Assembly (NCBI GenBank): GCA_001600635.1
Contig: BCKL01000028.1
Location: 62,001 to 126,000, forward strand
Direction: 5' to 3'
DNA length: 64,000 nucleotides
From: Leucosporidium creatinivorum
Taxonomy: Eukaryota; Basidiomycota; Microbotryomycetes; Leucosporidiales; Leucosporidiaceae
The position numbers and the translations under genes are program-made. Positions 24,180 to 35,338 of this stretch are shown here, in pieces; positions within the stretch are counted from its first letter, which is position 1, and every line of letters begins with the position of its first letter. A model generated the notes under the pieces. That model made no database searches. It had not been told where the DNA came from and saw only the letters and a program-made list of their open reading frames with translations.

Positions 24180-25811
24180 AAGGAGCGAAGGGAGAGCGAC
24201 GAGACGGCGAACGGACTCGAATCCTCCACAGCCTCTTCAACCTTTCCCTGTAGCTCCTGCCTCCCTTCTTGATGCTCAGCTAGTCCAGTGTAAGTGTGAG
24301 ATAGAGGTCTTGGTGGAGTGCACGCACGAAAGGACCGCTCGACATGCGTACCTTCGCGAAGCCGTGGCAAAGCGAGCAACGAAAGCGAGACGGGCTCTTC
24401 GTCAAATTTGACGAGCTGAGTGGGCTCAAATTTGACGCCTCACAGGTCTCCAACTTGTCCTTTGACTACATCTTGCCTGCAGCTTCAACTCGCCTACATG
24501 ACTCGATGGATCGGCTTGTTCGTGCTGGTCTCGCTTCCACTCCCTACAGCTTTACGGATCCCTGTCAGACCTCGGCAAGGGGCTCAAGCTCTGACAGAGC
24601 ATATACTGAGCTGCACTCGGGTCGAGGAGCAGCTGGTGTGCAGCAGGGGGGCGTGGAGTAGTGGGCTAGACCTCAGAATACGAGGGAGAGCTCCAAGAAG
24701 CGCTGGTCACGAGCTGAACCTCTCGGTCGAAGCTGAGAGCTTCAGCCGAGGGTTCTGCAGTCCATCACAAACGGTCAGAGCTGCTCTTCACAGATCCTTC
24801 GCAGGTGGAACGGCACCTGAGCCATTCTCTGTACCTCTTCCGGGTCAGAGTGGCCTCTGCTGCCTCTCTGTGCTCTGCGGTTGAGTCGGCACCCCCTTCG
24901 GCGCCGCTCCAGCTCGCCTGCTAGGCGGGATGTCGCAGCTGTGTGGCTGACGTGGGTAAGCCCCAGTATAGGACTGTACCAGAGCTACTCTGAGTACACG
25001 AAGGTCCTCTGAGCACCTCGAGATGATCTCGAGACCGAGGGGGAACGAGCAAGCTCGGCGCTCTCGTTCACTATGGTCCCAGAGCTCGAGGCTAGTCTCG
25101 CGGGGCTCGAGGTTCAGGTCGTATGTTGCAAAACTGCTTCACACCCCCACAGTACCTCCTGCTGCTTCATAGGTGCCACAAGGAGCCCTTTCTTCCACTC
25201 TGAACTTCGACGAGCTCCGAGTCCTCCTTCCCCATCGTCTGCCGCCGAAACGAGTGCTGTCTCGACCTTGCCGCGGAAGATTGGAGGTGGCACTAGCAGC
25301 AGCGAATACCGTGATGACGTGCACACGCTGCTGCACGACGAGGACGGGCGACAACGTCGCTCGGCGCCGAAGGCTCTGCTGGCTTCAGCTCGGCTCCATC
25401 CTCGCCTAGGCCCTACAATACGGAGACCTGATATCACGAACAGAGAGACTTGCATGCTACCTACCCGCTCTGCAGCCACATCACCCTCCCAGCTCTCGTC
25501 TCGGGGCTGACACATCGCTGCAGTTCCGGTTGCAGGCAAGCGCGGGTCGATTGATGCGCTGCCCTTCTAATCGTGATATCTTACACCTCGACATGCATCC
25601 TGATTCGCTGCAAAGCGACCGCTCAACCCCAGGAACCCCGCGCTTACGGCTCGAAGGAGGGAGGCCTGGATGGGACTCCAGTTTACCACGGGCTCTAAGG
25701 GCGAAATGAGAACAACAAGCTCGCTTGCCTGCCTCTGCACCTTGTTGCCATCCCATCTACTCTCTCGCTGGCTGCTGTTCGACGACTTTTGCTCCTCCTC
25801 TCGCCTTTGCG
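24180..25811. other. 1.6-kb divergent spacer containing repeat R3 copy 1
   Basis: Two genes start outward from this stretch, so both promoters lie in it. Apart from the R3 element at 25014-25212, I see only short reading frames without family character. The part just upstream of 25812 is rich in CTCC/GCC, like a leader. Confidence 0.4.
25014..25212 (+). repeat. Repeat R3, copy 1
   Basis: About 200 bp that reappear as a reverse complement at 30762-30966. Shared stretches include CCCACAGTACCTCCTGCTGC, TTCATAGGTGCCACAAGGAG and CTCGTTCAC-ATGGTCCCAGAG. One end carries the palindrome CTCGAGAT-G-ATCTCGAG. There is no reading frame and no obvious terminal inverted repeat. Differences are scattered, so the copies are not recent. 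Confidence 0.8.
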
Positions 25812-28099
25812 ATGGCTGCGCCGACGCTGCCTTCCTCAGCCGCTGCTTCTGCGGCGGCGGCTGGCAATCCGTGGACTGCTTCGCTTGCAGCTGCGAGGGA
25901 TCAGGTCTACATCCCTAATCCGCCGAAGGGGATGAACACGAGGATAGAGGTGCTGTACGGTATCGCTGGATTGTGAGTTCAGTTTGACCCTCTCCTCTCT
26001 GCTTCGGTCGCAGCAAAGGACCTGACAATGCGCCCACCCCATCTCCCGGCGGTCATCGCTCCTTCTCAGTGCTCTCCTCGGCGCTATTCTGCACCTCGCA
26101 CTCGTGCTGTTGGACATTAAGAGACGAGGCTGGCGGAAAACGAGGGCGCTGTGGTTCATTCGATGGGCAACATTGAGCAGCGGTCGGTACTTGGTCACCA
26201 AGTAGGTCGCTTTCTCGAGTCGGCTGCAGGGCAGGCTTGTCGGGAAGGGCTCACGATGCATGAACAGGGCTGACCATGCACCTCTACAACAGTACGAAGC
26301 TCTGCTCTGCTCTTTTATCCGTCGTGAATCTCCCACTCATCATCGCCGACGTGAGCTGCCGCGACCTCTCTCTACCAACGCGGCTCCTCGCACCTGCTGA
26401 CAACGCTTCTCGTCACATCCACAGCTCCACAACATCCAAGCCACGACCTTCGAGCACGGTTCACAACTCCTGACCACCGCATTTCGGTCACTCCTCAACG
26501 TGCCTCTCCTCATCCACCTCTGCTGTTTGACGTTCGGTCAGCTGCAAGCCTACATCCTCACCGGTCAACCTGCGCGACTTCGAAGACGGAGCACCGGGCA
26601 GCCATGGCTATCGGCCGAATTCGTGAATTGGACCTTCATCGGCACGATGATCCTGGTTCTCGGAGGACTTCTCGTGAGTGCTGGGTGCTCGCTGAATGAC
26701 GGCGCATGCTGACATACCTTTTTAACAGGTTCCCGCCATTTACGTCTCCATCATCGGCGCTCGAGCGTTTCAAACCTACCTCCAATTCTTGGCCCTGCTC
26801 ATTCAGCTTGAGGCTAGTTGGAACGGCACGGTGGACCCACAAGCGGTTGCTCAGATTGAGGCGTACAAGAAGAAGCTGGCTGTACTAGTGCAGCATCGGA
26901 CAGGGTGAGTTGCGACGGGCTCACTGGCTCTGCGCCGAGGCTGACCTTATTCCGACCCGCAGAGCCTTCTCCACTGCGTTCATCTTTGGTGACATCGTGT
27001 GCTTTTTCCTTGTTGTGGTGCGTACCCTGTCTGTTTTGCTCTGTCCAAGATCTGACCTCGCTGCGCTCCTTTCGCAGATCAACTTCGGCGCCCTCCTCCT
27101 CCCCTCCCTCGTTCGGCAAGCACGACCCGCTCTCGCGGAGCCATACGTCGAAGAGGGGCTACCGGCAGTGCACTCATCGGCCACCCGCCGACCTTCCACC
27201 GCCATTTCTGTCGCCTTTAGCCTGGAGAAGTCGGACTTGGCGCAGCTCGCCGAAAGGGAAGTGACGAGACGGCGGGAAGCTCTGATCACGGCCGAGCACG
27301 ACTTGCTGAAGGTGAGCTTAAGCTCAACAGCTCCGTCTCGTAGCTCTTTGCTCGCAAGCTCACTTCGTTGCCTCGTCGTCGCAGACCTGCTCCTGGCTCC
27401 TCCTCGTCTCGACCGTGTGCTTCGTGCTCTGCCTTTGGCTGCTGTGCGAGGTCATCATCTCCAACAGCTTCTCCTCCATATCATGGGTTGGGCGTGAAGT
27501 AGCCTTGTGCATGGTGCAGTACGTCTTTCCTCGTCGCCTTTCACCTCGCCGCCGAACAGGAAGCTCACTTTTCTTCCCTTTGCAGCTGGCTCTACTCTCT
27601 CCTCCACCTCTTCTCCTTCCCCATCTTCGTATACCGCGCCTATCTCGACCTCCACACCGCTCAACGCCACCCCTCAGTTCGATCTACTCGCCACACCCAT
27701 CGGCCTGCTCGGTCGATCGCCCAGCTTCCCAGCGGGGGAGGGCTCGTTCGAGTAAAGGTCGTAGTTGACGAGACGGAAGATTTCAAGTTGGATGATATGC
27801 CGATCGGGAGGTTGGAGACGGTCATTGAGGGAGGCAAGGGCGTGCAGGAGAAGGAGGGGGAGCAGGAGATTGACGAGACAGCGCCGAAGGGAGGAGCGTT
27901 GGGAGGCGGATTGGTCGAGTGGCAGAAGCCTGATTGGGCGTCTACGCTGCATGTGCCACTCGAACTCACTCGGCAGGCCAGCAGAGCGTCGTCGAATTGG
28001 GAGGACGGGCCCGAGCTGCCTCGCCTCACCACCCTCGAGGCGGCTATACCATGGGAGTGGAAGGCTGGACCTGGACCACCGAAGTCACCCAAGTGTTAG
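25812..28099 (+). CDS. Orphan multi-pass membrane protein
   Basis: Nine exons (25812-25972, 26070-26201, 26293-26350, 26425-26673, 26729-26904, 26963-27017, 27078-27311, 27385-27518, 27586-28099) give 570 residues. Hydrophobic spans are seen around VLYGIAGFALLGAILHLALVL, CSALLSVVNLPLIIAD, SLLNVPLLIHLCCLTFG, FIGTMILVLGGLLVPAIYV, AFIFGDIVCFFLVVINFGALL, CSWLLLVSTVCFVLCLWLLC and VQWLYSLLHLFSFPIFVY, about seven in total. The N-terminus is short and Ala/Ser-rich; the C-terminal 170 residues are hydrophilic and acidic. The seven-span layout with a long tail is receptor-like, but I recognise no GPCR, rhodopsin or transporter signature. A charged loop (about 310-370) is probably cytosolic. It is likely a fungus-specific membrane family; function unknown. 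Confidence 0.72.
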
Positions 28100-28426
28100 T
28101 GTTATGTGTAGCCTACTCTCTGTCTCTCGCGTTGTTGTAACTCTGTAGCTGAGTCCGAAGAGTTTGGATGCCGAGCCGCTCGGCGATGACTTTCCGGGCT
28201 AAGTCAACGTCTCCTTTCGCCGCTCTGCAAGGCAGCGAGATGGCTGCCGAGTAACTTGCTTAATTAGGACAGCTTACAGAGAAGCCGAGAACGGAAGAAA
28301 GCGTGAAGGGCTGGTCGGGTCAACGATGCGCCAGAGTCGAGAGCTTAGACGGGGCAAAGTGGGCCCCTCCTCCTCGCTTGCCTTCTCTCCACAGCTTGCC
28401 TCGTCTCATCTTCACAACAGCACATC
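28100..28426. promoter_or_regulatory. Aldehyde dehydrogenase promoter region
   Basis: The 327 bp lie between two plus-strand genes. The stretch before the ATG (TCCTCGCTTGCCTTCTCTCC) is pyrimidine-rich. A TTAATTAGG word lies near 28260 and a palindrome-like GCCGAGCCGCTCGGC near 28170. Role inferred from position. Confidence 0.4.
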
Positions 28427-30748
28427 ATGACCGACTTCCTCAACATCTCGCCTCTGCCCAGCTACGTCGACGGCAAGGCCTTCCAAGGCAAGGGCTCCTA
28501 CACCGTTCTCGACCCTCACGACACGTCGAAGGAGGTCCACAAGGTCTCGTCCATCACCGTGGATGATGTGCAGCATGTTATTGATGTAGCCAAGAAGGCG
28601 CTCCCCGCCTGGAAGGCTGTAAGTCATCAATCCTAGCGGGGACTGTCGAGAGCGGTTTGATGGCTTCCAGGTCGTCTCGCTGGTCTTCAGCTCCACTCTC
28701 TATTCTCCTATTCTCCGACCATTCTCCCCAGTCCTCTGCACCCTCCCCTGCTCAGCCAGCCTGTTCCGTAACCTACAGCTGACAATATCCCGCGCGTTTC
28801 GCAGACCTCTGTAATCGAGCGCCGCAACATATTCCTCAAGGCGGCTGCCCTGCTTCGCGAGCGTATCCCCGAGTACATTGGAGTCGAACACGGAGAGACG
28901 ACCTCCAGCGAGGGCTGGTCCGGATTCGACCTCACTTGCGCCGCCGACCAGTGAGCCCGTTCAACTGCCTTCGTAACTCCCTCGCTGACTCCCCTCGTCT
29001 ACCAGCATCGAGGAGACCGCCGCCGCCGCCTCCCTCGCGCTACGAGGTGACATCGCTACCACTGAGAACGGACAGCGTGGCTGTAAGTTGCGAATCAACC
29101 TCACCTGCTCGCCGGCGAGCGTTCGCCGAGATGATCGTCTCAATGCTCCGGCTGACCTTGTGACCTCCTCCCGCAGACATCAGTGTAGGTAGCAGTCAAT
29201 AAGCATCCCCTGTATCGTAGAGGCCGTTGCTGACCTCTGAACCTACAGCGCTGCCCCTACGGAATCGTCTTCGGCAAGTCGCTTCTCCTAACCTCCGCCA
29301 ATCACCTAGCTGACCTCGACTCCAACACCTAGGCGGAGCTCCCTGGAACGCCCCTCTCATCCTCTCTCAGCGCGCCTGCACTCAGCCCATCATCGCCGGC
29401 AACACCTGCATTCTCAAGACCTCGGAGCTCTCTCCTCGCACCCACTTCATCTTGGCTCAGATCTTCGCCGACGCTGGTCTTCCTGCTGGAGTCCTCAACA
29501 TCATTCACGTCGCCCCTGATGATGCTCCCGCCGTCGTAGAGGCCATCATCGCTCACCCCGCCGTCGGAAAGGTCAAGTGAGTGCTCGGCGTTGATCAGCC
29601 GAGCTGGAGATTTTATATAGACCAGTAGCTGACGCCTCTTCTGAACAGCTTCACCGGATCGACTCGCGTTGGATCGATCTACGGACAGCTGTGTGGAAAG
29701 TACCTCAAGCCCGTCGTCCTCGAGCTCGGAGGAAAGGCGCCTGCCATCGTTTGCAAGGATGCCGACTTGCAGCACGCTGCTGCTGCCATTAAGTTCGGTG
29801 GTTGGTTCCACTCTGTACGTCATTGCTGCTTTTCTCTCGCTCTTGCACAGCTGACGCCGCTCCCCTTCTCGCAGGGACAGTACGTGTTGAGGAGACGAGC
29901 CGAGTCGCCGTTCCAGAGCCTCGACTGACCTTCCTCTACCCTCGCAGGATCTGCATGGCGACTCAGACCGCCAGTGGGTTGACCGGCTAACGCCTTCGAG
30001 CGCCAAGCTGACCCTCCGCGCCTTCGCAGTCGTCCACGAGAACGTCGCTGAGGAGTTCCTGTCTATTCTCAAGTCCAACATGCCCGGCCTCTGTGCCTCA
30101 GGCGACCCCGCCGACAAGGCTCCCCTCCGTGGACTCTTCACTGAGGCCTCCGCCAAGCGTATCAAGGAGATTGTCGACGATGCTCTGAGCAAGGGAGCCG
30201 AGATTGCCGCTGGATCCGCCGACGTCAAGGGCAACGTTGTGCAGCCTCTTCTCCTCAAGGGCGTTACGAGCAAGATGCGCATCTACAAGGAGGAGATGTT
30301 TGGCCCCGTCTTCTCGCTTCTTACCTTCAAGACAGAGGAGGAGGCCCTCTTCATCGCCAACGACCACGATTGTAGGTTGGCGGCGACAGTATGTAGACGT
30401 GAACAGAACGCTGACCCTTCTCTCTTCTCTCCCACAGACGGACTCGCCGCCTCGGTCTTCTCTCGCGACACCAACCGAGCCCACAAGCTCGCCGAGGGCA
30501 TCGACGCCGGAGCTGGTGCGTCTCAAGGCCCTTCGGCTCGCTTTCTTACACTCGCTAATCATCCCTCCCTGCTCTTGACCCCCACAGTCCACATCAACGG
30601 TCCCACCGTTCACGACGCCGGTTCCCTTCCTCACGGAGGATGGAAGCAATCTGGATTCGGCCGTTTCAACGGATTCGAGGGCATCAGGGAGTTCACTCAG
30701 AGCAAAACGATTACTATCAACGAATCACACGGAGCCTTCCCCCTGTAG
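28427..30748 (+). CDS. NAD(P)-dependent aldehyde dehydrogenase (vanillin/salicylaldehyde dehydrogenase-like)
   Basis: The family oxidises aldehydes to acids. Twelve exons give 489 residues: 28427-28618, 28805-28950, 29006-29082, 29177-29184, 29249-29273, 29333-29576, 29649-29814, 29875-29879, 29948-29973, 30030-30371, 30438-30515, 30588-30748. Seen: PYGIVFGGAPWNAPLIL, FTGSTRVGS, catalytic base Glu256 in VLELGGKAP, nucleophile Cys290 in SGQICMATQTA, EEMFGPVFSLLTF, and near the end PHGGWKQSGFGRF. Exons of 8 nt (29177-29184) and 5 nt (29875-29879) are needed to keep YISRCPYG and SGQIC; the introns around them all have GT...AG ends and a CTGAC box. The intron 29274-29332 starts with GC (GCAAGT). 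The sequence type points to aromatic aldehydes such as vanillin or salicylaldehyde; that part is inference. No targeting signal; probably cytosolic. Confidence 0.92.
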
Positions 30749-30761
30749 ATCATTGTAATAA

Positions 30762-30966
30762 GCTCGTCGAGGTTCAAAGTGGAAGAAAGGGCTCCTTGTG
30801 GCACCTATGAAGCAGCAGGAGGTACTGTGGGAGTGTGAGGTAGCTTTAGAACGTACGATCTGAACCTCGAGCACCGCGAGACTAGCCCTGAGCTCTGGGA
30901 CCATCGTGAACGAGAGCGCCGAGCTGCTCGTTTCCCCTCGTTCTCGAGATCATCTCGAGGTGCTCG
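30762..30966 (-). repeat. Repeat R3, copy 2 (inverted)
   Basis: Reverse-complement partner of 25014-25212, starting about 14 bp after the aldehyde dehydrogenase stop codon, so it probably forms part of that transcript's 3' UTR. It ends at the palindrome CTCGAGAT-C-ATCTCGAG. Together the two copies bracket the orphan membrane protein and the aldehyde dehydrogenase as an inverted pair about 5.5 kb apart. Confidence 0.8.
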
Positions 30967-31069
30967 GGGGATCAAGGTTCCGGAGAAAGGAGGATCTACT
31001 GAAGTGCAGATTCGAGATCTCTTGGTGCCAGCTCCGAAGGGGTATGGCAGAGACCAGAAGGTCAGGCTC

Positions 31070-33285
31070 GCGAAGTGCTCGGGCTCGGCGCTCGGCGCTG
31101 CTTCCGTGTCGCTCGCTGTACTTGTGTAGATCTCTGCGGCTTCTCGTCTTTTAGCTTAGACTCTCCTCCAGTGAATCTCCTGCTCGCTCATCGTCTCAAC
31201 AACAGCATGCACTCACTTCGCTCGCCTCGACTCCCCCTCGACCGTTCGCTCGCTCCCTTGCCTTTCTCCCTCAATTTGCTCGTTTTCGGCTCGAGGAGTT
31301 GACTCGCTCGCTTCAGACTTGGCATGGTACTGGACGACACTCCCTACTCGACTACACCTCTTCGCCCGCCCGCCCGCTCGCCCGCTAGGCTACAGAAACG
31401 CTCGAGCTCAGAAGGGCGAGGACGTGCGTTTGTTGGAAGCTGAGAAGCTGCTGCTGAGCGTTGTAGCTGCTATTGAAGGTGAGTCTGAGCTTTCAGCTAC
31501 ACCTGGGCGATTCGTGCTGCGGGAGGAGCTGGGCGCTGTAGAGCTGCAGCGACCGAGGGAGGCAGACGGACGGCGAGGGTCGAGCGTCTGTTGACGAGAC
31601 GACGAGGGCTGAGTCGATGGTCAGTTGGCGAGCTTACAGTTTACAGCAGCTATCGAGCAAGAGCAGCAGTACTGACCAGCTCCTTCACTGAACGCAGACC
31701 GAAGCTTTGGCCCTCCCCATCTTCGCCGAAACTCGCTCCCCCTTCCTCTCCGCCAACTTCGAGCGCCATGGCCGTCATCCAAGACCTCCCTCCCGAAGTG
31801 CTCTACTACATCCTCGAGCTCATGCAAGGCGATTCCCGCAATCGTCAAGGACAGCGCGCAGGCTTCCTCATTTCGGCCTCTCTCGTCGCGCAGGACTGGA
31901 CGGCGCCGGCTCAACTCCTCCTGGTCAGGACCATCGAGACTCGGTACGACAGGTCGTTCAACCTGGAGGGAGTGCTCGAGCGGCTCGGCCGCGAACCCAG
32001 CGCCCCGAGCCAAGTCAGACGACTGAAGCTGAACGCTGGCTATTGGCCGGTGGTGGAAGATTGGTCGCGACTGCTGAGCCTCGCCACCAAATTGAAGGTG
32101 CTAGAACTTAGGGGAAGTGGTCAAAAGCTCACCCTCGACGCCACTGTCCTTACTGTGGGTCTCTTGCAAGGTTGGTTGTGAGCAGCACTCGGTCAGCCGT
32201 TCGGAGCTTACTCCCCTCTCGTTGTACAGGCGTTCAGCATCTCGCGCTCAGCGTCAGCATCACCGGAGCATTACCATCTACCCTCATCCAGCACAACATC
32301 GCTTTCAACTCTCTCGATATCACGTGGGGTCGAGTGCCCGACTCGGTGCTCCAACCACTGCTCGCCAGCGCACCTCTCCTCCGTCGCCTCGAGACTGTAT
32401 GGGAAGAGGGTGCCGAGCATCCTTCGAGCAACTGCACTATGGACGCCTTCCACGACGTCGCTCCTCAACTGAGCCGCCTCTCACTCACGCACTACGAGTA
32501 CGGCGGCAACCGCCGAACGAACAAGGTCCTCCCCGTCTCGGCATTCCTCGCCAAATGCACCTCTCTCACCCATCTACTCATCGAGGATCCTTCTCAAGAC
32601 GCGCTTCTTACCTACCTCACCGCCCTCCGAGTCAAGCTCAGCGTCCTAGAAACGCTTTGGCTCGAAGCCGAGAATGTGCCGCGCCTGGCTACGGCGCTCG
32701 CCCTGCCAGCTCTGGCCCGCCTACAGCGATGGAAGCTTCAGCTATCGGAGGAAGAGGATGATCTTGTGCTTGGGGCAGCGGACGAGTGGCATGCTGCTTG
32801 TAGGGCCAAGGGGATCGAAGCCGTGTTGCGTTACGGATGAGGGTCGAAGCGCGTGAGTCGACGATCCTCTTTTCCGGTCGGGGGCCTCGCTGACTCTCTA
32901 TTTGGCAGCTACCGTTCCACAACAATCCCGCAGCGGTAATTGTGCCCGCTTCAACGCCGCTACTCGCGCCGAGCTGACCTTCGGCTGTCGCCTTTCGCCG
33001 TTTCCTCCATCTCACACCCATACCCCCAGTTACTCTTCAGCAACACCAACAAACGAAATGTGCACCTACGGTCCCTTTCTGAAGCCCCTGCAACGCCCCA
33101 GTGACCAAACGCCTTCGCCGAGCGTGGAGCTGCAAATGAGAGCGAGAGCACGCGAGCAGCAGAACGTGCTGCTTACGAAGAGGGTAGCCAGCGGCGCACA
33201 GGTTTCTGAGTTTGCTCTGATGCCGCGCCAAGAGCTTCACACAGCGGCGAGCTCGAGCCCTCGCTAGCTGAGCAGCTCGCCTCGA
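31070..33285 (+). repeat. Repeat R1, copy 1 (carries the intact F-box-like gene)
   Basis: About 2.2 kb whose coding and non-coding parts both recur, inverted, at 46140-48215 and 60045-62300. Upstream shared words are CCGTGTCGCTCGCTGTA, ACAACAGCATG and GACTACACCTCTTCGCCCGC; downstream shared words include GAGCTGACCTT and TGCAACGCC. Conservation of the flanks means that the whole unit was copied, not just the gene. Ends are approximate (about 50 bp). No transposase and no clear terminal repeats were found. Confidence 0.8.
31768..32840 (+). CDS. F-box-like / leucine-rich protein, intact copy
   Basis: Two exons (31768-32170 and 32230-32840) give 337 residues. The donor is GTTGGT, an unusual choice shared by all three copies in the window. 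The N-terminus (IQDLPPEVLYYILELMQGD) reads as a short F-box-like motif: LPPEVL then a helix. The rest contains irregular leucine-rich segments (VLELRGSG, HLALSVSITGALPSTL, LSRLSLTHYEYGG, LTHLLIEDPSQDALLTYL, LETLWLEAENVP) like those of F-box/LRR proteins of mushrooms and rusts. Such proteins can act as substrate adaptors of SCF ubiquitin ligases, but a Skp1 contact is not shown here. This is the only one of three copies with an open frame throughout. It may be species-specific. Confidence 0.72.
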
Positions 33286-33399
33286 ATGGCCCGAGTTCTG
33301 CACACCTTTGCTGCTTCTCGCATCTCTCTACTTCCCGAGGCAGCATCCTGCGATAACAAACAACATGTTTCACCACCGTCTAGCGTCCCAACACTCTCG

Positions 33400-35338
33400 C
33401 TACCTCACCACCAGCGCCAGATTCCTCAAACTCCCCGTTCGCTGATCGAATAGGTTGATGAGCTCTACTCTCCGACCCCGCCTCTCGCCGCCCCTCCCTC
33501 TCTCTACCGCTGCTCCCTCCCTATCAGTCTCTGCCTGCTCTCCCGACGGAGCCGAGCCCTCCCACTCCCCCTGCTCGGCCAACCCCTCGACCAACCTACA
33601 CCACCGATCCAGCACCAACGCACCCTCCAACAGCGGACCCAACCAGCTCCTCAACGTCCAAAAGACCTGCAACTTCCACAATGCTTCCTCCCAACCTGCC
33701 TCCCCGCCGTCCATCTCCAATTCGGGCACCTCCTCCCCAGCAACCGAGTACCTCGCCAGCGCCTTCGTCCTATACTCGTTCCACCCTTCGCAATCCCCTA
33801 CTCTCCCTACCCTGCGCTCCCCGACGACGCCCTTCCCCCCTCCTACGCCGGAAGAGACGAGCTCGACTTCCAAACGAGCGCGATAGGCTAGCTTGCGGAT
33901 CGAGCTTCGGAGGGCATGGCCGAGGGGGAGAGACGAGGGGAGGGGGTAGGAGAGGGGCGTGAGAGGGGAGTACCAGAGTGAGGGTGATTGGGCGGTGAGG
34001 AGGAGGTGGGCGCGGGTGAGGGCCAGGCGGGGAGAGGGGGACGAGGGGGAGGAGACGGTGAGGGAGGAGGGGAAGAGTGAGGGCGTTTGGAGGTTGTAGC
34101 AGCAGCCTACTAGGATTGCTGCGCGGTGACAAGAGGCAGGGGAGGTGCTGGTGGTGGTGGAGAGGAAGGCGGCGAGAGCAGAGAGAGTGAGATCACCGCA
34201 GGCGTGCAGGGCTAGGAGCATGCTTGGCTGCTCGATCTTGTCCTCTGCGGCGTCGGCGGAGGGCGGCCACCTCTTCATCAAAGCAGCGATGGCGTCGGCG
34301 TCGAGGGAGGAAGTTTGGTGGGTGAGGCTGCCTTCGCCTTGCGCCGAGGTGGAAGGCGAGGGACTGCGAGATTTGAGAGAGTCGAGGTATTCTGCTCCCG
34401 AGGTTTGAGTGGCGGACCAGTCTACGGCGAGGACGTGGAGGGAGAGAGGTGGTTGTGTGAGAGCGCGGGAGAGATGTGCCTGTGGGAGGAGGGGGAAGGG
34501 GCGGGGGTGAGCTCAGCGCTCGGTGCTCGTGAGCGATGCTGGCGAGAGAAGTGTCGAGATGAGGTGTACGAGAGGAAAAAAAGAGGAGAGAATAAGGACG
34601 TACCCGACCCGAACCAACATCAATAGCATGCGTCGTCCTCCCCTCCCTCCCCTCTTGCTCCTCCAAAATCTGCCCAACCAACTCGCTCATCTTCTCCACC
34701 TCGTGAGCCTTCTTTGGGCTCTGTCCTGCTCGAGCGGCGTTCGATAGACTGCCTTTGCCCTTGCCTGGCTTTATAGGTGGTGGTGCAGGTGAGGGGGCGG
34801 GAGTTGGAGTGGTCGCCGAGGAGGAGGCGGAAGGAGGGTAGGAGAGGATGGGAGTGGTGGAGCAGGTGCGGGGGAGGGCGAGGGTGAGGCAAGACTGGAG
34901 GTAGTGTTGTAGTGAGGGAGGGAAGTCGGGCTTTGTGTGGAAGCGAGAAGGGAGGGTACAGCCGAAGTAGAGCAAAAGTCAGCGCCGAGCACCGCGCCGA
35001 GAGAATCATCCAGGGAGACTTACATGATCCCATCGTCCATCCGCCAGATCCCTCAATAGCTTTTCCCTGTCCTCCTCCTTTACATCTTCGAAATAGTCCC
35101 TCCATTCCTCTGGCAGGCGATCCCAGCAGCCTTCCTCCCCTCTCTGCAAGGCGACTTTGCCCTTGCCCTTGATGCCGGATCCTCCAGGAGCAGCAGCAGA
35201 CGACTCATAAGCGAAGAAATCGTTGGTAGATGCTGTAGTGAGGGCTGTAGCGAGTGAAGTCGAGAGGAAGCTGAGGAGCGAAGGAAGTGAGATGGGCAGC
35301 AGAGGCAGCAGGTCGAGTGCTGGCGGTGAGCTGGGCAT
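33400..35338 (-). CDS. METTL25-type S-adenosylmethionine-dependent methyltransferase
   Basis: Three exons (35024-35338, 34604-34930, 33400-34479) join in frame to 573 residues. Marks of the METTL25/METTL25B (RRNAD1) family occur in order: LPEEWRDYFEDV near residue 75, PKKAHEVEKMSELV before the Rossmann core, the SAM-binding DVGSGRAHLSRAL (made by joining exons 2 and 3), VLAVDWS with the acidic residue ending the second strand, LLALHACGDLTLSAL, and the cysteine pair in VGCCYN. Long Ser/Thr/Pro inserts sit between these blocks. The substrate of the family is not settled. The first ATG in frame is used; a CTACAG just upstream of it could instead be an acceptor for a further exon. The gene converges on the F-box-like gene. 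Confidence 0.85.
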
